Program-made: the position numbers and the translations under genes
Notes under the pieces: generated by a model
Seen by the model: only the letters and a program-made list of their open reading frames with translations
What the model was told of the DNA's origin: nothing
The model's database searches: none
Assembly (NCBI GenBank): GCA_037447655.1
Contig: JBBHKE010001269.1
Coordinates: 1-64,000, forward strand
Reading direction: 5' to 3'
Length of the DNA: 64,000 bases
Origin: Zygnema cylindricum
Taxonomy: Eukaryota; Streptophyta; Zygnematophyceae; Zygnematales; Zygnemataceae
Part shown: positions 1 through 11,069 of the stretch, one piece after another
How the letters are laid out: each line of letters begins with the position of its first letter
Numbering within the stretch: position 1 is the first letter of the stretch

Positions 1-689
1 CCAACGCCAAATGATGTTGTTTTATTCTAAAAAATACAAATTTCAACTTTAATTTAGTATTTTTTGACATATCAACCCCGTATTAACGTAAACGTTTATT
101 TTATTTTATGTTCGACACCATATTACATTGTGCATTTATACTAAATGGGACCATCTTCACCTTAATATAATAAACTTTTACGCTAAATGAACCATAACCA
201 TAAAATAGCATTGATAGTAAATATAGCTGCTTACAAAAAACCTACTCGGTGTTGAAATTATATATATGTAGGTTACAGTTATACGCCGCCGCGACATTTA
301 CATTCATTTACTGAAAAAGTGATTTTCCACACACGTATTTGTTTGTCGTTCACATTTTGACAATACGGTCGTTGGTCTAATAAGTGTGAACGTATTTTTT
401 TAGGTCCCGGATTGAACCCCTTCCAAGACCGCACATTCTCATGCGTCCGTGGCTATTAAACATAATAAATTGTACCTTTTTACTTAAAAAAGTACAATTA
501 TGTACGGCCTGACAATATCCGTACACCATACTAATTAAAGGATGACGTACTTCCGTTTTGTACGGTACTTGAAAATTAACCCAAAATAGATTACAGAAAA
601 AAATAGAATGAACTACGCTAACGGAGAATAATTTCAAAAAAAAACGGGACGGAAATAGTGTACACAACGCTAATAACAATTGGCGGTGT
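1..689. other. A+T-rich intergenic DNA, no gene seen
   Basis: The stretch is A+T-rich with many short homopolymers. The longest reading frames are short, of biased composition, and show no recognisable domain. Nothing functional can be supported here. Confidence 0.6.
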
Positions 690-905
690 ACGGTGTCAGA
701 TTTGCGACGCTTTGTCGTTGTCTAAGATTTGCGAAATAAATATTGTACTACCGTGTCAGATTTGCAACGCTTTGTTGCGTTCCCTAAGATTTTCGAAATG
801 AATAGTGTACTACCGTGTCAGATTTGCGACGCTTTGTTGCGTTCCATTTGATTTGCAAAATAAATAGCTTACTACAGTACCGTGTCACATTTGCGACGGT
901 AATCA
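690..905. repeat. Tandem repeat, 60-66 bp unit, about 3.5 copies
   Basis: A unit beginning CGTGTCAGATTTGCGACG recurs at about 692, 752, 814 and 880, so the spacing is 60, 62 and 66 bp. Each unit also carries a GCTTTGT(T/C)G block and an AAATAAATA-like spacer. The copies differ by substitutions and small indels, so the array is old. No coding function is apparent. Confidence 0.8.
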
Positions 906-934
906 TGATGTCACGTACTTCCACGATGCTAAAG

Positions 935-1165
935 TGTACAAAGTACAAGAATGTTGGATTATAGGGACAGTACAAAATTTTTATTTTTTTTGGTTTTTTG
1001 GTTGACCGACCGTAACCGACCGTTTTTTTTTTCCTGGTGAATCAACCGACCGTAACCGCCCGACCCCCAAAATTCGGCAACCAAATTCGTTCCGGATCCG
1101 GCGCGGGCGGTCGGTTAACGGTCGGTCACGATTTCGGTTGACTGTTTGCGACCTCTGATGTGAGC
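935..1165 (+). repeat. Dispersed ~230 bp segment, copy 1 (precedes minisatellite array 1)
   Basis: The segment has an AGTACAA..GTTGGAT..GGACAGTACAAAA start, a T-rich stretch, several ACCGACCGTAACCG motifs and a GCGCGGGCGGTC block. It ends in GCGACCTCTGATGTG, where the minisatellite begins. The same order of motifs is found at 3242-3472 before the second array. The ACCGACCGT motifs are reminiscent of the subterminal sequences of Ac/hAT elements, but I see no terminal inverted repeats that prove it. Confidence 0.7.
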
Positions 1166-2055
1166 GTAACGGAAAGTCGTCAAAGTCGTTAGAAGAAACT
1201 CTAGATGTGAAACTAAATTAAAGTCGTCAGATGAAATTATGGACGCGAAACTAACGAAAAGTCATCAGATGAAATCTTGGATGTAAAACTAAGAATATAA
1301 TTTAGATGTGAAAATAACATAAAGTCGTCAGATGAACCTATTGATGTGAAACTAACGAGAAATCGTCAAAGTAAAGCATAGTTCAAAAGTAGGCGTTTTT
1401 TGGTAGGCCTTTTGTAGGACGCTTTTACCGTAAGTTGTGTTACGTGCTTTCCATGTGATCTTCTTAGATCGTTAATTTCATCAGCATCCGTCCGATTCTC
1501 CGAATTTGACGATATTCCTATCGTAAGTTGTGTTATTGGCTTTTCATGTGATCTTCTTAGATCGTTACTTTCATCAACAACCGTCAGATCGTCCAAATTT
1601 GACGGTTTGAATAAAAAGTCGCTCAAAACTCACAGAAAAAGATTTTTTTGTCCGATTTTTTTTTCAAATTTAGACATGACGTTTAATTCTTTATCAATCC
1701 ATGTGCAACTCAACCTTGTTACTTTTTTATTTCATTTGAGGCCAATACAATATGGGTCTTAAGGCCATATTGTATGTTTTACATACAATAGGCATATTGT
1801 ATGAGCGTACGGTCACCTACTTTTAAACTATCGAGTAAAGTTTGGAGGTGAAACTAATGAAAAGTCGTCAGATGAAATTGTGGATGTAAAACTAATGAAA
1901 AGTCGTCAGAGTAAATTTTGGAGGTGAAACTAGTACCGAAAAAACTGTCAGATGATATTTTAGATGTGAAACTAACGAAAAGTCAGACGGTGGAATTTTG
2001 CATGTGAAACTAGCATAAAATCGTAAGAGTTAATTTTGGATGTGAAACAGAGGTC
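1166..2055. repeat. Degenerate minisatellite array 1, ~38-40 bp unit, with an unrelated insert
   Basis: The unit reads roughly AGTCGTCAGATGAAATTTTG followed by GATGTGAAACTAACGAAA, with much variation between copies. The array fills about 1166-1375 and 1835-2055. Between them is non-array sequence (about 1376-1834) holding a 93 bp direct repeat at 1429 and 1522. The array begins after GCGACCTCTG and ends before CAGAGGTCGC, so it is bracketed by a 10 bp inverted repeat. Confidence 0.85.
1366..1626 (-). CDS. Small open frame with a 31-residue internal duplication, doubtful
   Basis: An 86-codon minus-strand frame contains two copies of a 31-residue unit with the shared core NDLRRSHxKxxTQLT. The DNA units begin at 1429 and 1522, a spacing of 93 bp, which keeps the frame. 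No known domain is recognisable. The frame lies in the non-array insert inside minisatellite array 1 and has no visible promoter or partner gene. It may be a coding relic carried by a repeat element, or a chance frame. I do not assign a function. Confidence 0.2.
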   Translation of the reverse strand: MSDFLFKPSNLDDLTVVDESNDLRRSHEKPITQLTIGISSNSENRTDADEINDLRRSHGKHVTQLTVKASYKRPTKKRLLLNYALL

Positions 2056-3241
2056 GCAAAAGTCAAAATTTAAGATACCCGAAACCGACAATTTTTTTTT
2101 TCAAAATCTGAACACCTGATACCCGACCGGGTTATATCACGCTCCTAAGTGTACGTCCCTATGTATTAAAGTATCGACTTTTCACTGTCGTTTTGCCCTA
2201 AAATTTAGGGAACTTTGAGAAAAAACTTTAGCCGTACGAGAAAATCATTTTTACCACAATACAGTGAACGTCAATTCGATACTATGAATGTACTGCATGT
2301 TTGTCGTCATGTGAACGCATTTTGGCGTTTTCCTCTTTTCGACCCCTGGGCAAGAGAATCCAGCCCATAAAAAAACTTCATCCAAAATCACCTCGAGGGG
2401 GTGATTTTAGTTAAAGTACCGCCCAAACAGCGAATGAAAAACGACCCACGCATGCACCGCAAAAGTGGAAAATTTTTTGGGCGAGGGAGAGTCTTCGCTA
2501 TTTTTCTCCGTGCCCGTCACGCGCATGTACGGAAAAAAAATTGCAGGGGTGTAGGACCTCCACTTTCATTCATGGGTTCTTCGCATAATTTTTCGCCGTC
2601 GTCGCATCTCCCCTCTCCCTCTCACACTATCGCTTTTATCTCACACTTTATAGAATGAGACACGACAATATTGGTATATAATGAAAGATCTTTAAAAAAT
2701 ATTTTTTTTGACAATTTTTAGGTTTTTTTTAATGGCAAGTCGAGTGAGAAAAGTAAATAAATCGAAATCGGGAAACCATGGCGGAAAGTTATTGAATTAA
2801 TGACGTCGACGTTGTCACAAGTGAGCGTGACGTCACAATGTCACCAAGCCCTAAACATCTACAATTCACAAAAATCTAGACGTCTACAACTGTCGTTGTT
2901 TTTGTTGGCGTCACTAATCGTCAGAAATTTCGTAGTCGTCTTCAACCGTCACAAGATGTACCTACGTCTACAACCATCACATTTCAAAGTTCCGATTTCA
3001 TTTTCGCACATTGGGACGCTCTTCAAAGTAGTACAAAGAATCTTTACTACAGTCCAAATACTTTGTCAAAGTATCGATTACATCCGGACATACCCTAAAT
3101 TGTTAACCCGTTACCCGATACGCTTTCATGAAAATAAAAGCTAACCGAAACTCGATTTCTCTCGATTACTCATACCCATCTGTACCCGAATATGTACAAA
3201 ATTAATGGAACATCTCCCTCCTACCATCCACGATAACAAGA
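2056..3241. other. Spacer between the two minisatellite blocks, no gene seen
   Basis: The sequence is A+T-rich with homopolymer runs. It begins GGTCGCAAAAGTC followed by a motif that resembles, in reverse complement, the segment at 1090-1160. The frames of 85 and 114 codons found here have no recognisable features. Confidence 0.5.
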
Positions 3242-3472
3242 GTAGAAAGTACAATAATGTTGGATAGCATGGACAGTACAAAACCTTCATTTTTTTCGTT
3301 TTTTGCTTTTCCAACCGTACCCAAATTTTTTTTTTTTTTTAATCACCCGCCACATCCGACTGGCCCCCAATATTTGTCACCCAAATCCGTTCCGGGTCCG
3401 ACGCGGGCGGTCATTTAACGGTCGGATACGAATTCGGGTACCTGATTGTGACCTCTGATGTGGAACTACTCA
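3242..3472 (+). repeat. Dispersed ~230 bp segment, copy 2 (precedes minisatellite array 2)
   Basis: This is the second copy of the segment at 935-1165. It has the same order of motifs: AGTACAATAATGTTGGAT, GGACAGTACAAAA, a T-rich run, CCGTTCCGGGTCCGACGCGG, then GTGACCTCTGATGTG at the array boundary. Together, segment plus array form a larger repeat unit seen twice. Confidence 0.7.
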
Positions 3473-5345
3473 AACTACTGTAGTTATATGTCGTCAAAGA
3501 AAATTGAGGATGTCAAAAAAATAAAATGTCGTCAGAGTAAATATTGGATGTGAAACTAAATAAATGTCGTCCGATAAATTGAGGATGTGAAACTAACAAA
3601 CAGTCGTCAGCGTAAATTGTGGATGTGAAACTATCTAAAAGTTGTCAGATGACATTTTGGATGTGAAAATAACAGAAGGTCGTCAAATGAAATATTGGAC
3701 GTGAAACTGACAAAAAGTCGTCAGAAAATATTTTAAATGTGAAACTATCAGCGTGCCGTTTGTTAAATTTTTTATTGTGAAATTAACAAGGAGTCGTCAA
3801 ATTAAATTCTGGATGTGAATCTAACAAAAAATTGGCAGATGGAGTTCTAGATGTAAAAATAAAACAAATTCGCCAAGGTAAATTGTGGACGCGAAACTAA
3901 CAAAATTCGTCAGAGTAAATATTGGATGTGAAACTAACAAAAAGTCTTCAGATGAAATTGTGGACGTGAAAAGTAGCAAACAGTTGTGAGATAAACTTTG
4001 TGATGTGAAGCTAATTAGCAGCCGTCAGAGTAAATTTTGGATGTAAAACTAAATAAAAGTCGTCAGATGATCTTGTGGATATACAACTAGCCAAAAGTCG
4101 CCGAGGATATTTTTTATGTGAACTAACATATAGTCGTTTGATGAAATTATGGATGCGAAACTAACGAAAAGTCATCAGATGAACTTGTTGATATGAAAGT
4201 GAAACGAATGAAAAGTCGTTAGTGTGAATTTTCAATTTTGGTTATGAAACTATAGAGTAGTCGACATATTAGACTTTGGATGTGAATCATACAAAAAAGT
4301 TGGCAAATGCAATTCTGGATGTGAATCTAACAAAACGTTGGCAAATGCAATTCTGGATGTGAAACTAGCGTAGTCGGATGTGAAACTAACGACAATTCGT
4401 CAGAGTAAATTTTGGATGTGAAGTTAACAAAGAGTCGTCAGATAAACGACGTGGATCTAAAGAAATGTTGTCAGATGGAATTATGCATGTGAAACTAACA
4501 AAAAGTCATCAGAGAAAATTTTAGTTGTGAAACTAACAAAGAATCGTCAAAGCAACAGTACTGTACTTCTGTATGTGAAACTAACAAAATGTCGTTAATG
4601 TAAATTTAGGATGTGAAACTAGCAGAGTCGTTAGATACAATTTTGTATGTGAAACTTGAGAAAAGTGGTCACATGAGCTTTTAGATGTGAAATTAATGTG
4701 AAGTCGTTTTTATGATATTTTAGATGTGAAACTAATGAAAAGTCGTCAGAGTAAATTTTGGAGTTGCAAATAATGAAATGTCTTCAGATATAATATGTGA
4801 TGTGAATCTAACGAAAAGTCGCCAGATGAACGTTTGGATGTGAAATAATAAAAATTCGTGAGAGTAAATTTCGAATGTGAAATTAGCCATAAGTCGTTAG
4901 AGTACATTCTTGATGTGAAACAAATAGGATGTGCTCAGATATACTTCTGTATGTGAAACTAACAAAAAATTGTCAGAGTAAAATGCGGATGTGGAACTAG
5001 CAATACGTCGTCAGAGTTTACTTGTGATTTGAAACTATAAAAAAACCGTTAGATGAAAATTCTGAGTGTAAAACTAACGAGAAGTCGTCAGGGTAAATTA
5101 TGGATGTGAAATTAGCAAAAAAGTGTCAGATGAAATTTTGGATGTGAAATTAAGAAATAGTGGTAGATGAAATTTTGGATGTGGATTTAATGAGAAAATC
5201 GTCAAAGTACATTTTGGACGTGAAACTAAGGAAAAGTTGTCAGAGTTAATTTTGGATGTGAAACTAATGAATAATCGTCAGATGAAATTTTGGAAGTAAC
5301 ACTAACAAAAAGTCGTCAGAAAACCGTTTGGATGTGAAACTACAC
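3473..5345. repeat. Degenerate minisatellite array 2, ~38-40 bp unit, about 45 copies
   Basis: About 1.9 kb of head-to-tail units built around GTCGTCAG(A/G)(T/G)(G/T)AAATT and TTGGATGTGAAACTAACAAA. Spacing wanders because of indels. One local duplication (GGCAAATGCAATTCTGGATG) occurs near 4300 and 4340. The array stops at GTGAAACTACACC near 5345. There are no unique spacers of constant size, so it is not a CRISPR array. Confidence 0.9.
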
Positions 5346-6379
5346 CGGGCATCCTTATTAGTGTCAACGACACTAATTTGGGTTCTTAAAATTTTGATTT
5401 TTTTCCAAAAATAGTATACATGATTTTAATTTTTCCTTGACTATAATTGAGGTTCCGTACAAAATAGCGTCAAGACCGAAAGTACAATAATGTATAATTA
5501 GTATGGTGTATGGATGATGTCAGACGGTATATATTTGTACTTTTTTACTTTAAAATATTTAAAATTAATTATAAATTATACGCGCATGCATATGAACGTG
5601 CGCTGAAAATATGGGTTCACTCTCGTTGTCAAAAATCTCGTTCGCACACGATCTCCTATAATCGCCTGTTCTGCAGTGTGAACGTAAAATATATTTGCTT
5701 GTGCGAAGTCATGATGTTACAGTTAAAGCAGTGAATTGTTTTTATTTTACACGTCCACGTAAACCGTCTTTTAAACTGCGTACTCTAGATTCATGTGATT
5801 TTTTAGTGTTCAGTTTATATAAACACTATAAAATGTATTTTGTCCAATTAGCGTCAATATGTACTCCATTTTGGTACAACAAACAAAAATAACGTAAATT
5901 TTTATTCTAATATGGTGTCTATAGGTGATTTCACTCCAAATTAGAATTAATGTATACGTTAATAAGGGGTCGAAGTGATAATGGACCACAAATTACAATT
6001 AATAAATTAAAATAATTAGAACAAAAAACAACATTTGGCGTTGATGATATTTGGGAAGGCTTAACGCCAAATGCGGATAATCCACAGAAAAATGGATCCC
6101 TTGTTGAACGAATCTCATCCATCCATTTTTTTTTGTTTTTTGAGGGATCTGACGTTGCCTCGTCATTTTGTCAAACGAACACATTCTCATTCTTTTCATG
6201 AAGAAGCAGGCGAAAACACCGCCGCCACCTTCGTTTCATTTCCATGGATTCGAGGTCGCCTGTGGCGGCTCTTTCTCCCTCTGCATATGGCGCGTCACTC
6301 CATTTACCTTTCATTGCTTTCGCCCCTCTTTCACGCTCATTTTTTTTCCGAACCTACCTATGCTCATCTCCCTTTTTTA
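5346..6379. other. Intergenic A+T-rich DNA, no gene seen
   Basis: Only short, overlapping frames in several registers are present. A TTATTAGTGTCAACGACACTAA palindrome-like patch near 5356-5378 recalls the MITE-like repeats further right. An AACGCCAAATG motif near 6063 also occurs at the window start. Confidence 0.4.
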
Positions 6380-7165
6380 ATTTTGATTTTATTTTAAAAT
6401 ATGCTCTCTCTCGTTTATGCCCTCTCCCTTCACCTCTCTCTCTCCCTTTGAATCTATCTCCATTCCCTGTCCCTTTTCGTCTCCCTTTCCCTCTCCCTCC
6501 CCCCTCCCTCTCCCTCTCTCTTTCTCTCTCTTTTCTCTATTCTCACATTCCCTCTCCCTTTCCCTCTCCCTCTCATTCTTGCCCTCCTCATTTACAGCTT
6601 TATCTCCCTCCCATTCTCTCTTTCCCTCTCCCTTTATTCGATCTGCCTTTATCTCTCCCTCTCCCTTTTACCCTCTCTTTCCCTCTCCCTCCCCTCTCCG
6701 TCTCCCTCTCTCATTCCCTCTCGCTTCCCTACTCTCTTACATTCCATCTCCCTTTGTTTTGCCCTCTCCTTCTCACCCTCTCGATCTGCCGATGTATCTC
6801 CCTTCCCTTATTGCTCCCCCTCTCCCCATTCCCTCCATCTACCTCTATCTCTCCCTCTCCCTTTCCCTCTCCCTTCCCCTCTCCCTCTCCCTCTCACCCT
6901 CACCCTCACAATCTGTCGCACTCTCATCCATTACCTCATACTCTCCTTCTCCCTCACCCTTTCAGGCTGCCACCTCTCCCACTCCCTTATCCTCTCCTTT
7001 TCACTCTCTCCCCCCCTTTGAAATTGTTGTACTCTCTAACCCTCGATCTCCCTCTTCCTATCCCATTTCTTTTTCCCTACACTCAAAATCATGTGGTTTC
7101 TCCTTCCCTTTCTCCCTCTCCCATTTACTCCCCTCTTTCCCTCCTCGTTTACTCCCCCCATTAAA
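6380..7165. repeat. Polypyrimidine low-complexity tract (CCCTCTCCCTTT type)
   Basis: About 0.8 kb of almost pure C and T on the plus strand, built of CCCTCTCC, CCCTTTCC and similar words. Long Ser/Pro/Leu-rich frames occur in two registers only because pyrimidine-only codons include no stop. Such strand-asymmetric tracts can form triplex (H-) DNA; nothing here shows that they do. Confidence 0.95.
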
Positions 7166-7793
7166 ATTACACATTAATGTCATTAATTTTTATAACTAAC
7201 TCCATTGTTGTATTTTTTTCTTTATTGTAGGCACGGGATTATATTCAGTTAGTTGATTGTAATGGAGTAACAAATGCACGGATTGTGGGAATGCCATGGA
7301 TTTATCTTTACTCTATTTAATATTAGTACTTCCAAACAAATTTTTACATGAGTTAGAGGAGGTTATTAGAATATCATTTGTTACAAAGGATAATTTTTAT
7401 AGCCGATGTACATTTCGTTCATGTAGACTAATATTTTATTTAATTTTGAAAAATAGGTTGGTTGTACAGATTCTAGTATTTTTACGGTGAACCTCTTTGT
7501 CATTCTTAGGCGAAAAAGATTGAATTTATTTCCAAGTTTATTAATGTAATGTTTTTTAAATTGTAATTCATTTTTATGTTGTTGCAATGACGGGTGCTGT
7601 GATTTTAATTCTACATGTTTTGTAAATGTTAAGCGATACACTTGATGAAGTGCGTGGTCAGTGTTAACTATTTTCGTTGTCACACATATGATTGTTTTTC
7701 ACACTTTTTTTTTTAAATATGTCACATTATTTTCATTTTATTATTTATTTTATCTCTGTCAATCTCCCTTTTTTTCTCTGTCTCTCTCTCCTT
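7166..7793. other. Intergenic A+T-rich DNA, no gene seen
   Basis: No reading frame with recognisable features and no clear repeat. The stretch lies between the pyrimidine tract and the 162 bp tandem array. Confidence 0.5.
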
Positions 7794-8300
7794 TATGGTA
7801 CTCACCGACGAGACTGTCTCGTCACTGAATGGTTTTTTTTTTTTTTTTTGCCAGTCAACTACGAGAATTTCTCGGTGCTGAATGGCATGTTTTATTTTTT
7901 CACAATTCAGCACAAACACTGAGTCAAAACAAGGTCTTTAAGTACTTAGCGACGACAAAGTCTCGTCGCAACGAGACTATCTTGTCGTTGTATGGTGTTT
8001 TTTTTTTAATTATGCCACTCAACGACGAGAATTCCTCAGTGCTGAATGGCATGTTTTATTTTTCACAATTCAGCACAAACACTGAGTGAAAACAAGGTCT
8101 TATGGTACTCAGCGACGACAAAGTCTCGTCGCGACGAGACTATCTCGTCGCTTAATGGTATTTTTTTTTAATTATGCCAGTCAACGATGAGAATTCCTCA
8201 GTGCTGAATGGCATGTTTTTTTTTTTCACAATTCAGCAGAAACACTGAGTCAAAACAAGGTCTTATGGTACTCAGCGACGAGACTGTCTCGTCGCTCAAT
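7794..8300. repeat. Tandem repeat, ~162 bp unit with CGACGAGA/TCTCGTCG palindromic core
   Basis: Units start with TACTCAGCGACGACAAAGTC at about 7937, 8101 and 8264, with a divergent first copy at 7797. Each carries self-complementary CGACGAGACT..TCTCGTCG cores, a T run and CACAATTCAGCACAAACACT. The array lies just beyond the 3' end of the minus-strand transposase gene. Similar CGACGA words occur in the repeats at 23195-23850, inside the same gene. Confidence 0.85.
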
Positions 8301-8597
8301 GGGAGAATGATAATCCAAAAATAGAAACGATTTTACACCGTCACTACAAATACATTTCATCCACATTTTTGGCCATTCAGGTATCATAAACAACATGAAA
8401 ACAAAAAAAATGAAAGAGGGATAGATAATATTCATCGTCAAAGAAAGAAATACAATGTATACTGCATACCGCAATAAAAGAAAAGTAAATGTTTTAACCT
8501 ATAAAAAGACACCTAAAAAACAAAATTACAAAAAAATCCACACTATTAGTAAAAAGATTTGCAAACGGCCTATAATCCATTATACGTCCACTCCAAA

Positions 8598-10063
8598 TTA
8601 AACCACTTCTCTAAAAAGTGCCTCATAATCACTGTATTCTTCTAAATCTTCGTCATGACTGGCTTCATCATCTTGAATGTCGGCCTCTCGAAGGAGTTGG
8701 AGTAAATCTCGTGCGGGAGCCGAAGGAGGTGGTACCTCATCGCCATCGAAATGATTTCGCCATTTCATTATTATGACTTGCAAATCTTGCGTAAGCATGC
8801 TCTCCTCCCATTTGCCATCCTTTAATGACAATCCACACTGGATCATCGCCTTTCGTGCCGATCCCATGCCATTTTTGTCTTTCATTTCGTTCACCTCTCG
8901 TATCGAATCGCGTGCCAACGTTAAGAAAAAGGTTTTACCCGGTCCAACTAACTTACCAGACCATCTTTAGGGACCACTTGTGGCTTTCTACCCCCTTCAT
9001 CATCCAATCTTCCCATTTTCTTGACCACACTTCTTTGATTTTAGAAATTACGAATGAATCGGCAGGTTGCATCAAATGCGTTGCACACGGAGGAAAAAAT
9101 TGGAGTGTAGTTCTCTTTGCGCGTAAAACGGTGTTTAATTCCTCGGACATATTGTAACCGCCACAATTGTCCACAAATATATCCTTTTCACGCCCATCAC
9201 GGTCTCCTTGGTATGACCTCGATTCGGCGATCCATTGTGGGAAGAGCGTCTTATCGTTCCAACCTTTCGGCCCGGTACGGTAACAAACTCCTACAAAAGA
9301 GAGTGGAAAAAGATATTGAGTGAGGGAGGGAGAGAGAGGGCGAGTAGTGTAGGGGAAGAAATCAATATAAACAACATATCACCCCATATTTAATATTTTG
9401 GGTGTGGAGTATAAGGGAGAATAAGTGAGACAATAACGTTAATATTTAAAAAAAAAAAAGATTTTTAGGGAAAGAAGAACACCTGGTTTGTCATCGTGGA
9501 TGCCGTTGATCGGGTAATTACGGAGCTTGTTGGCGAAGATTAACATAGAAGATTCAATTCGAGCGTTCACTCCGCCCGTGAGTCGAACCATCAAAGTCAT
9601 CGACTCTCCACCACCAGCAACATCCGTGTATTTGACCAACTTATCCATGCAAAAAACCCAACGTCTTTTTGTATTCCATATTTACAATCATGTGGGTCTC
9701 GTCCATGTTTTCGACTAGATCATCGTTGTAACGACCTATAATCACAATAACACATAAAATTGTAAGTAAAACACAACACAAAAAAGTATGATGGTTGGGG
9801 AAACTACTTTCATTCGCTTATTTGCATTTATAACCTTAGAAAACAAAATTTAGAATAATATATGTAACATGTATTACAACATATAGCAATGAGTTATACA
9901 AATGTTCAAAAAAATTACCCGATAAATATCCTCTTTTTAATTCGCCCATATGATATGCTACTGTTTTTTCGCTGTATTCCTCCTTCTCCAGGCTTAATTG
10001 TAATTTTCCTTTTTGAGCCCTCGTCACAATACTGTGTTTTTCGCAAAACCGTTGCGTCTATCG
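8598..10063 (-). pseudogene. DDE-superfamily transposase (DDE_1/pogo-like), C-terminal exons
   Basis: The catalytic part of a cut-and-paste transposase. Three minus-strand exons splice in phase: 10063-9919, 9735-9483 and 9290-8598, with GT donors and AG acceptors. The first carries IVTRAQKGKL and ELKRGYLSG. The second carries ENMDETHMIVNM (first catalytic Asp) and VRLTGG. The third carries VDNCGGYN (second Asp), PPCATHLMQPADSF (third acidic residue) and a C-terminal ARKAMIQCGLSL block. This motif order matches the DDE_1 families of Tc1/mariner-pogo elements. Lesions: a frame slip in the A run at 9651-9656, another near 8960, and a TAG at the junction with the upstream exon. The 5' part continues at 22811 beyond element A. 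Assignment to the superfamily is firm; the subfamily is inference. Confidence 0.82.
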
Positions 10064-11069
10064 TGTTGAAATAAGTAGTTTTTGTATTTTCTAGGTCTAA
10101 AATAAATTAGCGAAAACATATATAGAAAATGATGGCATCCTGCCTCGATCTCTTCTCTCTTTCCCCCATACTTGTTGTAGTCACTGAAGGAGAGAGAGAG
10201 CGATGGAGCCATGGCTGCCTCAGCTCCATAGGAAGGACTAAATAGTGACATAAGTCACTCTCAACAAAAGGTTGAGTCCGGCAGGACTCGAACCCCCGAC
10301 CGGTAGAGCGCAGCGTAGCCGGTAGCTCTAACAAGTCTGTCGTAGAAGTCCGTTAGATGATATAGGGTTTCATTTATATTTAAACTATTGTATTACACTG
10401 AAATGATTTAACTGAAATATGGACGAAACGAACATAGAACTTGTTAAGGTTTAGTGCGAACGTCATTTCGCACGAAACAAATGAAACGAACATTTGTTTT
10501 AAATGGTCGACATTTAATGTCGGATTTAATCCGACAGCGCACGTCATCGCCGAGATCGCGGAATGGTCACTTTGGATTTTATGGACGTGGCATGACGTGG
10601 CGCCGCGTGGAAGGATGACATTCGGTCGCGAGAATTCCGGAGAATATACGAACAAGTGGAAAAATGACACGCGTCCACTCAGTAGCCTTCTTGTACATCG
10701 GCCGTACAGAAAGGACATCGGCCGTAGTACCTTTCTGTACTTTACAGTAATATGATTAGTTCGTACTTTATTAGATAGGGGTTGTGAGAGAGATTTAGGA
10801 CTTAGGAAATTTTGGTAGATAGACACCTCTCTCTCTAAGAGAGCCTTGTATAAATTGGCATTTTTGCCGGCTCATAACTTATCGGCTGGTTGGCCGTTTT
10901 CAGTGATATTTTTTGCTACGGATTCAGGGGAGTCCATGCTACATAGGGATGCAGTCAAATTGTGAGTTCGCCTTCTTGGGCAGCAGTGGTTGTGGCTTAA
11001 AGTGGGTTAGTAAAATACTATCTAGAGGCTTTCTGTATTCTGTGGTCCAATGGAGGACATAGAATTGCA
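10064..11069 (+). repeat. 5' LTR of copia A
   Basis: The LTR is 1006 bp and bounded by TG..CA. It has a TATAAAT box at 10849-10855 preceded by a CTCTCTCTAAGAGAG inverted repeat, and an antisense tRNA-like patch near 10272-10345 with the reverse-strand B-box GGTTCGAGTCC. It is followed by CGTTATGGGCCCACC, a primer-binding site complementary to the 5' half of initiator tRNA-Met. The gag ATG at 11050 lies inside the LTR. Confidence 0.93.

Noticed and set aside
3473-5345. Possible CRISPR-like array
   Set aside because: Units are degenerate and head-to-tail, without unique spacers of constant length, and the context is eukaryotic.
6244-7199. Two long overlapping Ser/Pro/Leu-rich frames (306 and 260 codons)
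   Set aside because: They exist because a polypyrimidine tract contains no stop codons. Both registers are open and neither has any domain.
10441-10755. A 104-codon frame in the LTR of A (also partly in D)
   Set aside because: It is not kept in frame between LTR copies (D has only a shifted part) and covers the U3 promoter region.
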